Source: Vibrio penaeicida
Lineage (GTDB): Bacteria > Pseudomonadota > Gammaproteobacteria > Enterobacterales > Vibrionaceae
Length of the DNA stretch: 64,000 bases
Assembly: GCF_019977755.1 (NCBI RefSeq)
Contig: NZ_AP025144.1
Span: forward strand, 434,001 to 498,000
Direction: 5' to 3'
Position 1 is the first letter of the stretch. Each line of letters begins with the position of its first letter. A program made the translations under genes and the position numbers. Shown piece by piece: positions 27,697 to 34,562 of this stretch. The notes below the pieces were generated by a model. It was given only the letters and a program-made list of their open reading frames with translations. It made no database searches and had not been told where the DNA came from.

Positions 27697-27722
27697 AAGA
27701 GCGCCGTTTGGCGCTCTTGGTT
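27697..27722 (+). terminator. Terminator after the D-aminoacylase unit
   Basis: Stem AAGAGCGCC / GGCGCTCTT with loop GTTT, then GGTTTATAC. It is symmetric and may also serve ytfJ on the other strand. Confidence 0.75.
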
Positions 27723-27775
27723 TATACACAAAACGGTTTCTGTAAAAAGGACACCGTTATTCAAAGTAAGAAACT

Positions 27776-28327
27776 CTACAAGCTGGTTTTAACAAGCTCG
27801 ATCACTTTGGCGATTTCGTCTTCCGTTAGTGATCCTTCTTTCACAAACAGAACCGTTCCTTCTTTGTCGAGCACTGCAATGGCGGAGCTTTCTTCTTTCA
27901 GCTCCCACGCGCCAGCCGCCGTACCGTCTTTATCCAATACGATGGAAGACCAAGAGAACTCTTTTTTACTGTCTTCTGCTGACGATTTTACAAAAGATCC
28001 TGTTCCCCACATGGCATCATCTTGGTTGATAATGGTGGTGGTTTGGTAGGCATCTTTAGAGAAGTCGGCAGCGGTAATCGCTGTCATCAGAGGGGCATTC
28101 ATTTTTTTAGAGCTAGAACGTCCAGCGATTGCCTGAATGACTCGCACTTTGCCTGTCAATTTGGCTGTGGACCATTCGGCGTATTCGATTTTGTCACCTT
28201 GTAGCATAAGTTCACCGTGGCTAGCGACATTCACAGTAGGCAAGCCTTTGCCTATCTCTATGGTGTGCGCCATGCCCATCATTGGTGCAGCAGCAAGGAT
28301 CAGGGTGGAGAGCAATTTCAGTTTCAT
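27776..28327 (-). CDS. ytfJ: YtfJ-family periplasmic protein
   Basis: A 183-residue exported protein with signal peptide (MKLKLLSTLILAAAPMMGMAH). Thioredoxin-like YtfJ pattern: IGKGLPTVNVASHGEL, GKVRVIQAIAGRSSSKKMNAPL, TTIINQDDAMWGTGSFVKSSAEDSK and FSWSSIVLDKDG. No CxxC motif. It is divergent from the ytfK homologue, as in E. coli. Function is not established. Confidence 0.93.
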   Translation of the reverse strand: MKLKLLSTLILAAAPMMGMAHTIEIGKGLPTVNVASHGELMLQGDKIEYAEWSTAKLTGKVRVIQAIAGRSSSKKMNAPLMTAITAADFSKDAYQTTTIINQDDAMWGTGSFVKSSAEDSKKEFSWSSIVLDKDGTAAGAWELKEESSAIAVLDKEGTVLFVKEGSLTEDEIAKVIELVKTSL

Positions 28328-28536
28328 AATATTATCCGGCTGATTTTATTGATTAGTTATTTGCAAGAACGGCACATTCTGTAGATGCGATGTGTCCGCA
28401 TTCACAGGTTAGCTTAATTTTGCGTTTTAACGCGAATACTTGGCGCTCAATTTGCCGATTTGGCTCTAATTTTGCAGAGCTGAACACAAAGTCATCACGA
28501 AATTCAAAAAGCGTCAAAAAAAGGATGGAGGGAATC

Positions 28537-28746
28537 ATGGAACGGGTCTTTAAACACTATCATCCAAAGCAGATTGCTAAATTCGTCAAGATTCTGTTCA
28601 AAGGATCATTTTGTATTGCTGGTATCGGAATGTTTTATTTTGAACAAGGTAAAGTTGTACTGCCGGACATTAATAACAAGCAGATGCTAGGTGTTATGAA
28701 GGAAGTCAATGCAACGATTGACTCCCTTTCGAGCTTTTCAGCCTAA
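28537..28746 (+). CDS. ytfK: YtfK-family (DUF1107) stress protein
   Basis: A 69-residue protein from ATG 28537 with RBS GGAGGGAATC. It aligns by eye with E. coli YtfK: HYHPKQIAKFVKILFKG (compare RYNPLQVAKYVKILFRG) and FYFEQGKVVLPD...MLGVMKEVNATI. E. coli YtfK promotes SpoT-dependent (p)ppGpp accumulation under phosphate or fatty-acid starvation. The neighbours ytfJ and msrA match the E. coli locus. Confidence 0.9.
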   Translation: MERVFKHYHPKQIAKFVKILFKGSFCIAGIGMFYFEQGKVVLPDINNKQMLGVMKEVNATIDSLSSFSA

Positions 28747-28784
28747 TTGGGTATTTAACGCGATTAAGCTGAATGGAGCCGAAT

Positions 28785-29417
28785 TTAGCTTTCAGGGGGG
28801 AAGCAAACGCCTGTTCCCCCGATACCACAGTATCCCTGAGGATTTTTTGCTAAGTATTGCTGGTGGTAGGTTTCAGCAAAAAAGTAAGTAGGAGCAGGCA
28901 ACACTTCGGTGGTTATGGCGTTTCTTTGTTCAGCGGACAATGCTTTTTGATATTCCAGTTTCGAATCCAACGCCAACATCATTTGTTTTTCGCTGTACAC
29001 GTAGATTGCTGAACGATATTGTGTGCCCATGTCGTTCCCTTGTCGCATGCCCTGAGTCGGGTCATGACTTTCCCAGAAAGTTTTCAACAATGTGTTAAAC
29101 GAAATAACTTCAGGGTCAAATATCACTCGCACCACTTCTGTATGCCCTGTTTGTCCTGTGCACACTTCCTCATAAGTTGGATTTTGCGTAAACCCGCCTG
29201 CATACCCAACCGAGGTGGAGACTACGCCATCCAGTTTCCAGAACAGTCGCTCTGCACCCCAAAAGCAACCTAAGCCAAGCAAGACTTCTTGTTGGGTGCC
29301 TTTTGGTGCGTCGAAGAGGTTTGATTGATTCACAAAATGCGTTGCTTCTACGTTAAGCGGTGTGCTTCGACCTGGCAATGCATCGTTGGCTGACACCATT
29401 GTGAGTTTGTCTGCCAT
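28785..29417 (-). CDS. msrA: Peptide-methionine (S)-S-oxide reductase
   Basis: Repairs oxidised methionine in proteins using thioredoxin. A 210-residue enzyme from ATG 29417 ([20 protein letters not shown]), preceded by AAAGGAATCAAC; a longer frame begins at 29453. The catalytic motif [13 protein letters not shown] (about residues 51-63), [49 protein letters not shown] are diagnostic. C-terminal [11 protein letters not shown] could hold resolving cysteines. Confidence 0.97.
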   Translation of the reverse strand: MADKLTMVSANDALPGRSTPLNVEATHFVNQSNLFDAPKGTQQEVLLGLGCFWGAERLFWKLDGVVSTSVGYAGGFTQNPTYEEVCTGQTGHTEVVRVIFDPEVISFNTLLKTFWESHDPTQGMRQGNDMGTQYRSAIYVYSEKQMMLALDSKLEYQKALSAEQRNAITTEVLPAPTYFFAETYHQQYLAKNPQGYCGIGGTGVCFPPES

Positions 29418-29453
29418 GTTGATTCCTTTCGTTTCTGAGGTTCTTATCTGCAT

Positions 29454-29947
29454 TTAACAATAGTTGAGGTAGAAGAATCAATGACGGATTGATATCAACT
29501 CGCATCTTGAGGAGGTTTTGGTGTGAATCTTCGATCCCTCATTTTGAAGTTACTTGGGTATAATAACCCCGCTTAAGTAAAATATTATTGTGCAGATTAA
29601 TTAGAGTTTGGTGTTACTCGTTGATTGTTTTAATAATAGAATTATATTGGGTTCAGAATCCATATGGTAACAGTTATAATTTTTATTTACTTTTTATGAA
29701 TTATTTCATTATTAATGAATATGCTTTATCTGTATATATAAAATGTTACCTTACAGCTCTAAACTATCTAGCATGAATCGCCTCAATTTGTTTTATCTTC
29801 TATCTCAATTCCTTGTTTTATAGTGTTCTCTTACATTATCCATGCATCGAATCACTCGTAAAGATCGTAATAAACACCAATATTTTAATAAGTTGCCCAA
29901 TTAGGATATGTGTTCAACATAACTTGGCTAGATAAAAGGATTTAATT
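29454..29947. other. AT-rich intergenic region upstream of R-body regulator
   Basis: About 490 bases, markedly AT-rich and unlike the flanking genes, with no gene found. A copy of the Vibrio repeat end (ATTTTGAAGTTACTTGGGTA, 29541-29560) lies near the msrA side. The low GC marks the start of the accessory Reb locus. Confidence 0.6.
29541..29560 (+). repeat. Vibrio short repeat, single end
   Basis: ATTTTGAAGTTACTTGGGTA is 19 of 20 identical to the inverse of the left end of the element at 46591-46853. Here only one end is evident, with a GCATCTTGAGGAGG segment 40 bases upstream. Confidence 0.55.
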
Positions 29948-31141
29948 TTGAACATAATATCCAATACGAAAAATACAGAGGCTAGTATTTTTGAACAAAG
30001 TAAAACACTGAGTGAAATAATTAAAAGAGAACCAATAATAGGAAGTTCACCTTTAGTTCTAAAAATAAGGCAGCAGACACACTTTGCTGTTGAAATGAAA
30101 ATGTCGGTTTTTATTACCGGAGAAATGGGTACCGAAAAGAGTGAAGTGGCCGAGTTTATCCATAAAAAAAACCGAATACCAGTCAGTCGTTTTATCCGTA
30201 TTCCATCCAGTTTTAGTGGGGTTGACGTGTATCAATCTCACTTAGAGAAAGCTTTAAAGGAAGCGAAAAATGGGACGTTATATCTGGAAGACATCGACGT
30301 GCTATCAAGAGACATACAGGACTTCTTGATTAGCCAATTTACTATGGGTTTGTACCATGATTTGTTAATTAATAATAATGTGAGGTTAATAATATCTTGC
30401 CGTAGATCATTAGGTGATCTAAAGAAAAATAATGCTTTTGTTGACGTGTTGTTAGAAAGCAATTTACCGTACATTGAAATTAATATTCCACCATTGAAAA
30501 AGAGAAATGATGATATCCCTGAATATGTAGCACATATTTTGTGTGAGTTTGGTATTGAGAAGAATATACAAGTCTCTCCGAGTGCTATGTCTTTACTTAA
30601 ACAGTATGAATGGCCTGGTAATATTACTCAGGTTCGAAGTTTTTTGATATTACTAGCATCATGCTGTGATGGCATAATTCGTGAAGAAGATGTATTATCT
30701 TTAGGGGTTATTTCTAAAAAAGATTGTACATACGATATATTCGAAACCATATTGGAACAACGATTTGATAGGCTTGAAAACTTGCACCCAGCGTTGAGAA
30801 AAGCATTGATTTTTCTTGGCAATAATTATACAGAATGCATAAAGCTCAGCGATATGGCTAGTGCGGCTTATACCAGCCCCTCTCACCTTTCTTATCTTTT
30901 TCGAGAGCACCTTAATCTCTCCTTTAAAGCCATTCTTGTTCAAGTTCGTATTCAAAAAGCCATGCAGCTATTTGATGCCTCTCCAATGCTTAAAGTCACG
31001 GACGTGTGCTTGCAAGCTGGATTCGGTGACCTTAGCCATTTCGAGAAGATGTTTAAACGCTATGCCGACTGCACACCTCGCCAATATCGAGCGCAAAAAA
31101 GACAGCGTACTCAGTTTGCTTTTGCCAGTGCACCAGCTTGA
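29948..31141 (+). CDS. Hybrid AAA (NtrC-like) / AraC-type transcriptional regulator of the Reb locus
   Basis: A 397-residue protein. Residues about 30-255 resemble the NtrC AAA+ domain: IIGSSPLVLKIRQQ, degenerate Walker A GEMGTEKS, KNGTLYLEDIDVLSRDIQDFLI (Walker B-like), PPLKKRNDDIPEYVAHIL and YEWPGNITQVRSFL. The GAFTGA loop that contacts sigma-54 is missing. Residues about 290-385 are an AraC-type double helix-turn-helix (LSDMASAAYTSPSHLSYLFREHLNLSFKAIL, then VTDVCLQAGFGDLSHFEKMFKRY). So it is likely a sigma-70 class activator with an AAA-like sensor. The start is TTG at 29948 after AAAAGGA. It precedes and probably controls the small reb genes. Confidence 0.8.
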   Translation: MNIISNTKNTEASIFEQSKTLSEIIKREPIIGSSPLVLKIRQQTHFAVEMKMSVFITGEMGTEKSEVAEFIHKKNRIPVSRFIRIPSSFSGVDVYQSHLEKALKEAKNGTLYLEDIDVLSRDIQDFLISQFTMGLYHDLLINNNVRLIISCRRSLGDLKKNNAFVDVLLESNLPYIEINIPPLKKRNDDIPEYVAHILCEFGIEKNIQVSPSAMSLLKQYEWPGNITQVRSFLILLASCCDGIIREEDVLSLGVISKKDCTYDIFETILEQRFDRLENLHPALRKALIFLGNNYTECIKLSDMASAAYTSPSHLSYLFREHLNLSFKAILVQVRIQKAMQLFDASPMLKVTDVCLQAGFGDLSHFEKMFKRYADCTPRQYRAQKRQRTQFAFASAPA

Positions 31142-31156
31142 TATGAAGCCCTTGAT

Positions 31157-31220
31157 TGTCCGTTGTTTTCGCCAAGTCTGACTCAGCGGTGATACGTAAT
31201 ATGAACCACATGAACGGACA
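31157..31220. promoter_or_regulatory. Inverted repeat before first reb gene
   Basis: TGTCCGTT (31157-31164) and AACGGACA (31213-31220) are exact inverse copies about 50 bases apart, between the regulator gene and the first small reb gene. Within lies CAGCGGTGATA (31184-31194), repeated upstream of another reb gene at 32413. AraC-type or looping operator is a plausible guess. Confidence 0.4.
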
Positions 31221-31234
31221 CAAAGAGCATTTTG

Positions 31235-31435
31235 ATGGAAATCGATATTGAGAAGATGTTGCGCGAGTTTTCTCCCGTTACCTCAAGAAACATGCACCTA
31301 ACGATGGTGGCGGATTCCATAGGGAAAGCGGCTGAAAATACCACTCATGCACAGCAGCAAATTCAAACCATCTTAGTGACAAACACCGCACTGGGATCTG
31401 GGCTTATCTATTCCATTGCAGCAAAAGGTTCTTAA
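31235..31435 (+). CDS. Small Reb-like protein
   Basis: A 66-residue protein with NMHLTMVADSIGKAAENTTHAQQQIQTILVTNTALGSGLIYSIAA. The A-x-x-N-x-T-x-x-Q-Q-Q pattern and the terminal VTN-A-LGSG segment parallel RebB proteins, but the N-terminal VTDSVTQVNT block is missing. It opens the Reb cluster, 93 bases after the regulator. A shortened or divergent Reb subunit is the likely identity; the family assignment is moderate. Confidence 0.6.
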   Translation: MEIDIEKMLREFSPVTSRNMHLTMVADSIGKAAENTTHAQQQIQTILVTNTALGSGLIYSIAAKGS

Positions 31436-31487
31436 CCGTTTCTGAGGTGCATTTTTGTGCACCTCTTCATCAACAGGAGCACTAACT

Positions 31488-31757
31488 ATGTCAGTGAACG
31501 GAGCCGTTACAGATTCTGTAACGCAAGTAAATACCTCTGTGGTCGGCGAAACGCCCGCTATGGCAGGAGGAAACCTACTGCTCGCAACCAGCCAAGCAAT
31601 GGGGATCTCTGCACACAATAGCACCGGCGCAAATCAACAGGCCCAATTGGTACATCAGACAGCAACAATTCAAGGCGTGAACTCGTTGTTTGCCACAGGC
31701 ACAGCGGTGATCGGACGAAGTGTTGAGCTGATTTTAGAACCTCAACCAGCAGCTTAA
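31488..31757 (+). CDS. RebB-family R-body protein
   Basis: An 89-residue protein with the RebB ('killing trait') motifs: VTDSVTQVNTSVVGETPAMAGGNLLLATSQAMGISAHNSTGANQQ, then TATIQGVNSLFATGTAVIG. RebB subunits polymerise into R-bodies, coiled protein ribbons that unroll to disrupt membranes. RBS CAGGAG precedes ATG 31488. It is the first of three clear RebB paralogues in tandem. No cleavable signal is seen, as expected for a cytosolic polymer. Confidence 0.9.
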   Translation: MSVNGAVTDSVTQVNTSVVGETPAMAGGNLLLATSQAMGISAHNSTGANQQAQLVHQTATIQGVNSLFATGTAVIGRSVELILEPQPAA

Positions 31758-31781
31758 TTAATAGTAAATTAGGAGATTATT

Positions 31782-31997
31782 ATGGGTGATACAGTAAACG
31801 CACAAGTAACGGATTCGGTAACACAGGTGAACACAAAAGTTGTGGGTGAAACCCCTGCAATGGCAATGGGCAACCTGCTTATGTCTACCAGTCAGGCATT
31901 GGGCACAGCCGCTCATAACTCCACAGCAGACCAACAACAAGCGCAAATCACTATGCAAGCGGCAACGGTGCAAGGTGTTATCGAGAAAGACGCGTAA
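31782..31997 (+). CDS. RebB-family R-body protein, short paralogue
   Basis: A 71-residue protein: VTDSVTQVNTKVVGETPAMAMGNLLMSTSQALGTAAHNSTADQQQ then a truncated TATVQGV-like end. It shares the first two thirds with the 31488 protein but lacks the C-terminal ALxTxxIGxxxE region, so it may be a capping or regulatory subunit. RBS AGGAG before ATG 31782, 24 bases after the previous stop. Confidence 0.85.
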   Translation: MGDTVNAQVTDSVTQVNTKVVGETPAMAMGNLLMSTSQALGTAAHNSTADQQQAQITMQAATVQGVIEKDA

Positions 31998-32054
31998 TAA
32001 AGAAAGCACCTTTACCCATAAAACGGTAAAGGTGCACTCAAAGGAACGACAGAT

Positions 32055-32348
32055 ATGAAAGATCTTAATTCACCGCCCGATCAAGACAACTCCGCTTTTA
32101 ATGCGGCGAACCAGTCGATTGCATAGTCTTCTGCTATGGCGTTAGCGGATGCGACTGATGACTTAAGAAACCTAAGTATCTTGAGTACAACCGCTATTGG
32201 GACAGCGTTAAGTCAAATGCTGGAAACAGGGGACACCAAGTACTTTCAGATCATCGATCAGGCACAAAGAGTCGTCACTAATGGCGCGGAAAACTTTGGG
32301 GTGGTCGGTGAGAAAGTCGCAACGGTATTGCAAGACCAAGCTCAATAA
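32055..32348 (+). pseudogene. Reb-locus small gene interrupted by in-frame amber codon
   Basis: Reading from ATG 32055 gives a 23-codon head (start MKDLNSPPDQD) then TAG at 32124-32126, then 73 further codons to the stop at 32348. The part after the TAG (MALADATDDLRNLSILSTT AIGTALSQML) matches residues from the paralogue at 33907 (IAIQDAADNLRNLNTMSTT AIGVALSELL), which has CAG (Gln) at the amber position. Either it is a recent nonsense mutation (CAG to TAG) or expression restarts at ATG 32136. Sequencing error or amber readthrough cannot be excluded. Confidence 0.75.
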
Positions 32349-32464
32349 TTCGTCGTATTTTTTCTGCCAGGCGGTCTTTTTAGTAGATAGGTAACTTTCA
32401 TTCTCGCGAAACAGCGGTGATAGGTCACAACACATCATTATCCAGAGATCAAAGAGGAGCGAAC

Positions 32465-32908
32465 ATGGATAAGCAGGATACGCGCTTTGAAAACGAATTT
32501 GAGCATGAAGTCTCAAGCAAAACGATTGATGAATTTAATACGCTTCAGGCTTTTTCTGTTCAGCCAACCAGCCTGCTGGAAACCACTTTAGCAGATACGC
32601 TTGGTCTCTCGATGCATAATGCTGTGACCAGTCAGCAGCAGTCTCAAATGACCACCGCAGCCTCTGTCACCAATGCGTGTGCAAGGTTACTTCAAACTCA
32701 GATTAAGCCAGCGCCACTTGTGCAAGTGAATACGCCCATAGAAGAGCCTGCATTACCAAACACTAAGGTGCAAAGAATGGGGCACGATGAAGAGCCTTTA
32801 ACCTCTGTCGCTGAAGAAGCAACAGAGGTGGAAGAACCCAAAAAAGGCAAATTTAGCTTACTGGGTTTTTTGAAGAAAGATAAAGGAGAGAGCAGTGGTG
32901 AGCAGTGA
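32465..32908 (+). CDS. Reb-like protein with acidic C-terminal tail
   Basis: A 147-residue protein with a central Reb-like segment: SLLETTLADTLGLSMHNAVTSQQQSQMTTAASVTNACARLLQ, similar to the 33631 protein (SDTMGLHMQNAVTTQQGMQTVANASTSTACALIL). The remainder is an acidic, Pro-rich tail ending KKGKFSLLGFLKKDKGESSG, which may be a membrane- or partner-binding extension. RBS GAGGAG before ATG 32465. Its 3' end overlaps the next gene. Confidence 0.65.
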   Translation: MDKQDTRFENEFEHEVSSKTIDEFNTLQAFSVQPTSLLETTLADTLGLSMHNAVTSQQQSQMTTAASVTNACARLLQTQIKPAPLVQVNTPIEEPALPNTKVQRMGHDEEPLTSVAEEATEVEEPKKGKFSLLGFLKKDKGESSGEQ

Positions 32909-33155
32909 TAATGCGTTGAATTTTGATGTAAAAAAACAGTTAGAACAAATCGAAGCCTTTACTCGAGATCAGCAGCAAGAAGTGCAAGAGATGATCGCCA
33001 AATCTCGTGAGCAATTTAACGTTTCCGATCCTGAAGAATCCGTCGATAGAATCGAATCTGAAGTGAATGGCATGCTCAGTAATATTGAGGGCTTGCTTGA
33101 ACAAGAGATAAGAAAAATCAATGAGCAGCTTCAGCAGTTGCTTCCTAATGACTAG
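32895..33155 (+). CDS. Coiled-coil protein of the Reb locus
   Basis: An 86-residue, highly charged protein that is almost entirely predicted helix with heptad-like Leu/Ile/Met spacing (VKKQLEQIEAFTRDQQQEVQEMI ... INEQLQQLLPND). It overlaps the upstream gene by 14 bases and starts with GTG at 32895 or 32898 after AAAGGAG. It has no Reb motif; it may be a chaperone or assembly factor for the R-body. That role is inferred from location only. Confidence 0.65.
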   Translation: MVSSDNALNFDVKKQLEQIEAFTRDQQQEVQEMIAKSREQFNVSDPEESVDRIESEVNGMLSNIEGLLEQEIRKINEQLQQLLPND

Positions 33156-33171
33156 CAAATAAGGAAAGAGT

Positions 33172-33450
33172 ATGGCAAAGCCACCAAAAGTGAATGAGCA
33201 AATTACGGATTCCGTAACGCAAACTAACACCCAAGTATTGGGCAGCGCTCCCTCGAATGCGATGGGTAACCTGTACACATCCATGGGACTCGCAATGTCT
33301 AACCTAAACAACAACGCAACCAATGCTCAGCAGCAAGCCAATATTGGTATGCAAGCAGCAACAGTTCAAGGTGTTAATGCGTTAACAGCGATTGGGACTG
33401 CCGCTCTCAGCAGAGCAACGGAAGAAATTGTTGAGAAAGACAGCGAGTAA
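33172..33450 (+). CDS. RebB-family R-body protein
   Basis: A 92-residue RebB paralogue: ITDSVTQTNTQVLGSAPSNAMGNLYTSMGLAMSNLNNNATNAQQQ, then AATVQGVNALTAIGTAALSRATEEI. It differs most from the first paralogue around the middle, suggesting a second structural subunit. RBS AAGGAAAG before ATG 33172; it begins 16 bases after the coiled-coil gene. Confidence 0.9.
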   Translation: MAKPPKVNEQITDSVTQTNTQVLGSAPSNAMGNLYTSMGLAMSNLNNNATNAQQQANIGMQAATVQGVNALTAIGTAALSRATEEIVEKDSE

Positions 33451-33521
33451 GCCATAAAGCCGATTCGTCATCCCTGTCATTCTTGAAATGTTTGAGAAAA
33501 CTCCACCCTGATACCCCATTT

Positions 33522-33550
33522 AGGCCAACCCTCTTAATTGGCCTTTTTTT
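33522..33550 (+). terminator. Terminator within the Reb locus
   Basis: Stem AGGCCAA / TTGGCCT with a 9-base loop, followed by TTTTTTTATA. It ends the first reb transcript, so genes 33631 and 33907 need their own promoter. Confidence 0.8.
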
Positions 33551-33630
33551 ATAGAGAGCGATGACCTTGAGGTAAGCCTTTGTTTTACGAGAAACGACCT
33601 TAGGCAAATGGACGAGTTTAGGAGATAACT

Positions 33631-33819
33631 ATGAGTGACGACGGAAAAAAAGATCTGGAACAGGTTTCGGAGATGATCGTTCAACTCGCCGACTCTGCTA
33701 TGTCCGACACCATGGGCTTGCACATGCAAAACGCGGTCACGACGCAGCAAGGCATGCAAACGGTCGCGAACGCCTCAACGTCTACCGCTTGTGCTCTGAT
33801 TTTGAAAAAGGGTGGTTAG
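33631..33819 (+). CDS. Small Reb-like protein
   Basis: A 62-residue protein with SEMIVQLADSAMSDTMGLHMQNAVTTQQGMQTVANASTSTACALI. The A-V-T-T-Q-Q core is shared with the 32465 protein, of which it looks like a version without the acidic tail. RBS AGGAG before ATG 33631. Probably a minor R-body component; assignment moderate. Confidence 0.65.
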   Translation: MSDDGKKDLEQVSEMIVQLADSAMSDTMGLHMQNAVTTQQGMQTVANASTSTACALILKKGG

Positions 33820-33906
33820 CTTTTTTGGGTAGAGGAAAGCTTTGGTAGAGAAAAGCTTTGGTAGAGAAAAGCTATGTGTAGAAAAAAGCTAGGGTAGAGG
33901 AACGTT
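33818..33906 (+). repeat. ~17-bp tandem repeat between two reb genes
   Basis: About five degenerate copies of AGCTTTGGTAGAGAAA fill the gap between the 33631 and 33907 genes. The last copy carries the GAGGAACG that serves as RBS of the 33907 gene, so changes in copy number could move or alter translation signals. Confidence 0.75.
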
Positions 33907-34173
33907 ATGGCGGGCGAGAGTACAACTGACAAAGCGAAACAATCCGTTGCCCAATCTACCGCTATTGCTATTCAAGATGCCGCAGATAACCTCCGTAACC
34001 TAAATACCATGAGCACCACAGCCATTGGTGTCGCCCTTTCAGAGCTTTTGGCCACCGGTGATCCTAAATATGTCCAAGTCATAGAACAAGCTCAAAAAAT
34101 CATGGAAAAAGGCACTGCCAATTTTGCTGAATTGGGCAGTAAGGCTGCCGATGTTGCAAAGAAATTTGATTGA
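33907..34173 (+). CDS. Reb-locus small protein, intact paralogue of 32055
   Basis: An 88-residue protein: VAQSTAIAIQDAADNLRNLNTMSTTAIGVALSELLATGDPKYVQVIEQAQKIMEKGTANFAEL. No standard RebB motif, but location, size and the tight paralogy with the amber-interrupted 32055 gene show it is a recurrent part of the system. RBS GAGGAACG before ATG 33907. It is the last reb-like gene. Confidence 0.7.
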   Translation: MAGESTTDKAKQSVAQSTAIAIQDAADNLRNLNTMSTTAIGVALSELLATGDPKYVQVIEQAQKIMEKGTANFAELGSKAADVAKKFD

Positions 34174-34302
34174 GTAGCGGTATGGGGCATATTTATCCGA
34201 ATACGTGATTTCGCCTAAAAACCCCCTGTTCTTACTGGGTTTCTAACCCTCAATCCTCATTACAATCCTGGTTTTGTGCAGATGTTTTAATAAGGACACA
34301 CA

Positions 34303-34410
34303 ATGCGAATTCTTGAAATACTGATCATAGCCTGGCTAACTTTTATCTCTCTTTATTTATTCAATTCCGCTTTTAAAGCCATGGTGGACGCTTGGCTATT
34401 GGTTTCGTAA
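34303..34410 (+). CDS. 35-residue membrane miniprotein
   Basis: A short frame with RBS AAGGACAC before ATG 34303. The peptide (start MRILEILIIAWLTF) is one hydrophobic helix with a short polar C-terminus (AFKAMVDAWLLVS). Position just after the reb genes suggests it could belong to them, for example as a membrane anchor or small regulator. Below standard gene-size limits; support is RBS plus composition. Confidence 0.5.
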   Translation: MRILEILIIAWLTFISLYLFNSAFKAMVDAWLLVS

Positions 34411-34447
34411 TTTCCAACTCATTGGAAAGAACGTAATCTAATAGGAA

Positions 34448-34481
34448 AATCCAAGTTGAATGACGTCACTCAACTTGGATT
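34448..34481. terminator. Perfect 12-bp inverted repeat
   Basis: AATCCAAGTTGA (34448-34459) and TCAACTTGGATT (34470-34481) form a perfect stem around ATGACGTCAC. It is followed on the minus strand by TTTTCC, so it most likely ends the RTX-like gene transcript and separates it from the miniprotein gene. Confidence 0.7.
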
Positions 34482-34562
34482 GATTATCTGGGTCTCAGAC
34501 CCACGTAGGGTTTTGAAAGCGAACGTCTACTTTGAGAAAAGCAGAAGTTTATTATTTGTTCA

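Noticed and set aside
29588..29776. 62-codon frame in the AT-rich region before the Reb regulator
   Set aside because: AT-rich hydrophobic translation without RBS; typical of chance frames in low-GC DNA.
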